A DNA stretch of 64,000 bases from Eutrigla gurnardus (Eukaryota; Chordata; Actinopteri; Perciformes; Triglidae): NCBI GenBank assembly GCA_963514095.1, contig OY741277.1, positions 9,377,137-9,441,136 on the forward strand. The letters are read 5' to 3'. Positions 60,246 to 64,000 of this stretch are shown piece by piece. The notes under the pieces are model-generated. The model was not told where the DNA came from and did not search any database. It saw only the letters and a list, made by a program, of their open reading frames with translations. The translations under genes were made by a program, and so were the position numbers. Each line of letters starts with the position of its first letter. Position 1 is the stretch's first letter.

Positions 60246-61062
60246 GGTGTGACACTGACTCATGTTTATAATAGAGGTGATTAAAAAGGCCCTGCAGACT
60301 CTGCATCCAAATAAACCTTGTTTAACTGCTGCACTAGCAAATATGGGATTTCTGTCCATTGAGCAGTTTCTATTTTAGAGACACACTGCATATATAGCCT
60401 TTTAAAATGATATCCAATTGCTTTGGCAAATACTCATCACTTATCTTAAATATTTATATTTCCAAAGAGGACAATGTGGTCCCTGAGGAAACTCACTAAC
60501 CATAATGTATGAACTATACTAAATATGTGTCATATAAAACTGGTTTTCACACTTTAAGTAGCTCAGTGGCAGGGAATTGCATGATCTCTCTTGATGTTTT
60601 ATTTATTTTGACTTCTCTTAAACCCTCATGATCCTCCTTTATGACCTCATATATCTCTTACGGGCTCATTTGTGGACGCTAATTCATTGCTGTGAGTAAA
60701 CCTTAGCTTGAATGCCCATTAGTATAATGCTGTTCAGCTTGTCTGCACTTTGAAGAAATTAAGCATTACTAAAAGAACAAAGCAGGCCCTTCATAGGGGA
60801 AGGTTGAGGGTTCCTGCAAACACACGAGGCATTCCCTTCAGCCACGTTTGAACACTCACTGTGGACGGGAGCCATGGTTAGTACAGGCTTGGTGTTTTGG
60901 TGGAGGATCATTGTCAATTAGGCCATTGTGTCACCTGTTATAACATCTGTGCATTTAAAGTGTGTTTGTATGTGTACAAGTTTAATAGCTGTCTTATTCT
61001 CCAACATAACTCTAATATTGTAGTATTCGCTAATCCTATAGGACAAGCTGCACCATGCAGTG

Positions 61063-61064
<2 letters not shown>
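60246..61064. other. Non-coding stretch
   Basis: Unique AT-rich sequence. No gene or notable structure seen. Confidence 0.4.

Positions 61065-61097
<33 letters not shown>
61065..61097. repeat. (TG)16 microsatellite
   Basis: Pure TG over 33 bases. Confidence 0.95.
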
Positions 61098-61099
<2 letters not shown>

Positions 61100-63807
61100 T
61101 CATGGGTGGTCTCGCTGTGAGATTTCCATACTCTGATTATCCTGGGGGGTGAGGCAGGTTGTTGGTTTGGTGACTGGTGGTGAATTACAGTTCGTCAGCA
61201 TTATATTCCAGCAATGGACATTTTTAATCCATATCAGCAAGTTCACTCTGTGCAGCTTTGAATAGTACTGTGGTGCGGCTCATTTGTTAGAATGTGTGGT
61301 GTACAAACCTAATGGCTGAGATTAAGTGAGTGTAAAGTATGCCAGCACAATGTGGTTGGTATCTGAAATATGATTTACTCATCAATTTCTTTGCCTGCTT
61401 ATTTATTTGTTCTGTAATCCTCCACGTTAAAGAGCATCATTCACTACGCCATCCCGACCAAGCCATTTCATTGAACATTGTTCAAACTTGGCCCTTTTCA
61501 TGCTTTGGCCAACCCATATTGGTACCTGGAAACTCCGGGGGTTCGGTGGAAGTTACAGTGGTGGCCACTGTATAAGCCCACACACTGAGCGTGTACACTG
61601 TATTCCAGTTGCAAGCATTTCTGCATAGTTCCTCTGGGTGGTAAATAAACTGTGAAGCAATAATGAAGGAGTGCATTCACGTCCGTCAAGTATGTAGAAA
61701 GATGTTGATGCAGATTTAATACTTTATGGTGATTCTCCATTCACAGAAGGGAGAGGTCAGAGGTCAGATTTTGCTCACTGCCCCATTCTATGTATGGAAT
61801 CTAGATTTTAGATCCAGTGGAACAGAAAACGTAAACCCCTTGCAGCGCATTTCGTTGCATTATCTACAATTTGGAAAGGGGTACATTAACAGGTTTTATG
61901 CGTTCAACATGGCTCAGCAAAAAATTTCACAGCATGAACATTCACACATCGCTTTCAGCTAAATGAGGACTGTTGGTCTTTTCCGCATCTCCTCCTGCCA
62001 GCAGGTTTAGTTCCACACCACACTATGGACACTGGTGGGTTGTGTGGGTCAGAGACTCTTGGCCAGACATTGGTTCCCAGAGGGTGAAACCCCCGCCACC
62101 AGTTTGCAGACATGCAAATGTTAGAGTGCCGAGAGAGAAACACTTTCCTATGGGCCTGGCGGTGCAAAATAGAGCTATTGTACAGTGCAGAAGGTGAGAC
62201 TGGCAGTGCTACTGAAACTGGCATTGCATTTAGCCCAGATTTATGTTCAAAACTCAAGCGAGGTTGCTGGAGATCAAAGCTCTTAATGCCACATTTACTG
62301 CACATCCTACATGCATTACTCATGGAAAGATGCTGCAAGTGACGTCCAACTCTGATTCAAAAAACCTTCAAAGTGGCTTTACAGTCTTGCTCCCTGCCAA
62401 GATGAAGGCAGTTATTATAACCAGGCTGCTTACACAATACCGGGGTGGTGAACTTTAGCAGGCTCTCACCCCTGCAGAGTGTCATAAGACTAGCCACTTT
62501 GTTTTTAGGTTTCACCCCTCCAGAGATGCTCTTTCTGCCCCAGTGATCACATACAGCTGACTACCAATAATTAGCGCAATTCTTCAGCCCTTCATTTTCA
62601 AACTCAGAGAGAGAGAGAGAGGGGTGCTGTGTGAGCGAGTTGTTAATATTGCCTCTTTAACATTAATGTAGGTAGCACGTTTTGGAGCAGTCTGTGTATG
62701 CAAGTTATTGTAATGGATTTCGGTGGTGTATCTCATAATGTAAAAATGTAAATACAACATAATAATCATGAATTACCTACAAGGAATCTGCGACCTAAAG
62801 AATTAACTCTGCTCTCTGCTCAAGGACTTCACGCACTCCAAAAGCGCAACCGGTGTTTTGATAGGACACTTGTTGCCGAAAATAACGTGCAACGGATTGG
62901 CTTAATAGCCTAAAGCTCCACTTGGACAGCAATGGATCAACATCATGATTACCACTATAAATCAGATTAATCAGGAATATGTCAGCTTCATCCAGTATCA
63001 TGTCCCTATGTGAACTAGCGCTCGCTGCTCACGGGGTCAGGACAGGACCTCCCACACTGCAACACTTCAGGGGCCAACTGATGTAGAGCACAGCCATCAC
63101 AATAACTTCACTAATCAGTGGTTATTATCAAGAATAATGCTCGAGTTGCTCAGCCGTGTCCAATACATTATCTAGTTCAGTGGAAGCTATGTGAGAGGAA
63201 GGGGGTGAGGCAGTACAGTAACGTATTCCAAGTGCAACTTTCCACTGGAGTGCTGGTGCGCCTACAGAATCAACAAATCTGCTGTTTTGTGCTAAATTAC
63301 TGAAACGACCCGGCCTCCGTGATTTCACTGATTGCCGTTGTAACCCACAAATAAAACTGGCCTAAAGATTCAGGGTAACACGTGTACAGTAATAGTGATT
63401 CAGAGGACTAAAAATCAGGGAGTTTAAAAGAGGTCGACAATGTGGCAGCCGGATTTCAGCCAGTCATATATAATGCAATATGTTGTTGAAGAGTGATGTG
63501 CATGAACAGCTTTTGCTTTTTGAGCTTTTTCATGAGCTTTTTCATGAGCTTTTTCTGGCATTATTCTGAAGGAAAGGTGTCATTTACAGAGTCACAAAGT
63601 CAGCTCAGATAATGTTTGAAGAGCGCGACTGTCCTGTCCTTGGTCCCCTTTACACATCTGACTTTGTGTCAATGCTCATAATGTAGTCGCACCGCTAAAG
63701 ACAAGCAGGTGACTTCGACAATGCAGAAGACAGCTCTCCTTGCTTGTGGTTCCTACATTAGGTGAATCGAGAACCTTGATCATGTTAAGATTGGGAGATC
63801 TGTTAGC
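61098..63807. other. Non-coding stretch
   Basis: No gene is recognised. A (GA)8 patch lies at 62,606-62,622 and a 12-bp tandem at 63,521-63,556 (separate entry). The 127-codon minus frame at 61,955-62,338 has no recognisable domain. The ILDEAD string in a short minus frame near 63,000 is not followed by helicase sequence. Confidence 0.4.
63521..63556. repeat. 12-bp tandem repeat, three units
   Basis: TGAGCTTTTTCA at 63,521 and 63,533, then TGAGCTTTTTCT at 63,545: three contiguous units with one change. Confidence 0.93.
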
Positions 63808-64000
63808 AAGAATTAAATCTATCTAAGGCCTTCGACACCATTAATCTAAGTATATTGTTGGATAAATTGAGCCATTATGGGATCAGAGGTCTAGCTCTTA
63901 AATGGTTTACAAGTTACCTCTCTCAGAGACAACAATATGTGAACATAAACAACAGTAAATCATTACACAAATCAAATATGGGGTCCCTCAGGGCTCTATT
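63808..64000 (+). pseudogene. Non-LTR retrotransposon reverse transcriptase fragment, frameshifted, runs off window
   Basis: From about 63,819 one frame reads LSKAFDTI and continues LLDKLSHYGIRGLALKWF and TSYLSQRQQYV, the palm-region order seen in LINE reverse transcriptases (the 'LSKAFDT...LL.KL..YGIRG....WF.SYL..R.Q.V' signature). The next conserved motif, GVPQGSI, is present at 63,980-64,000 but in another frame, so a small indel lies between about 63,940 and 63,975. The segment upstream of 63,808 shows no LINE similarity by eye, so the copy is probably 5' truncated. The subfamily (Rex1/CR1/jockey-like group) is uncertain. It would be a dead copy if the shift is real. Confidence 0.8.

Noticed and set aside
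62795..63001. Short minus-strand frame starting MILDEAD, suggestive of a DEAD-box motif
   Set aside because: No other helicase motif follows; a chance string.

Overview
The window looks like intergenic or long-intron DNA from a teleost fish nuclear genome. The evidence is a very high density of long (CA/GT)n microsatellites (13 tracts of about 15 units or more), interspersed repeats of teleost type (a tRNA-derived SINE, a degenerate AAGTAC-rich repeat, a PIF/Harbinger MITE, a Gypsy-like solo LTR, a non-LTR reverse transcriptase fragment), AT-leaning base composition, and no bacterial-style gene packing. No open reading frame has the length, composition and domain content of an intact gene. 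Most translated stretches come from dinucleotide arrays, purine tracts or minisatellites.

Layout. 1-26.9 kb is mostly unique sequence with CA/GT arrays and several segments rich in homeodomain, E-box or octamer motifs that could be conserved non-coding elements (only a comparison can decide). 26,972-27,517 is a solo LTR with TGTTA...TAACA ends and a perfect 5-bp target duplication. 28-49.8 kb is again unique sequence plus microsatellites, including a compound (GT)31(GA)21 and a degenerate CAGT-rich tract at 39.8-40.1 kb. 49.85-54.33 kb is the most structured part. It is a tandem, composite repeat made of a 309-bp head module, GATA-like filler, a minisatellite of about 40 bp ('GGCACGGCGGCCATGATAG' core), a 'CACTTACTTTTTGTAG...CAGGTCCAGAG' module and a SINE-like body, present in about four unequal partial copies. 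A foreign retroelement-like segment lies inside it at about 52.56-53.49 kb. 55.7-57.2 kb is GC/CpG-richer and transposon-derived: CCAAT/GC-box sequence, a 16-bp perfect hairpin, a 566-bp Harbinger MITE with TAA duplication, and a second MITE-like segment.

57.2-64 kb holds a minus-strand tRNA-type SINE, a second SINE-like fragment, a possible minus-strand 3'-terminal coding exon (59,801-59,943) with a good splice acceptor, and at the right edge the start of a frameshifted LINE reverse transcriptase that runs out of the window. I see no convincing new gene system. The items most worth checking are the composite macrosatellite, the near-identical 309-bp duplication within it, a segment that resembles a spliced copy of its neighbour, and the candidate exon.
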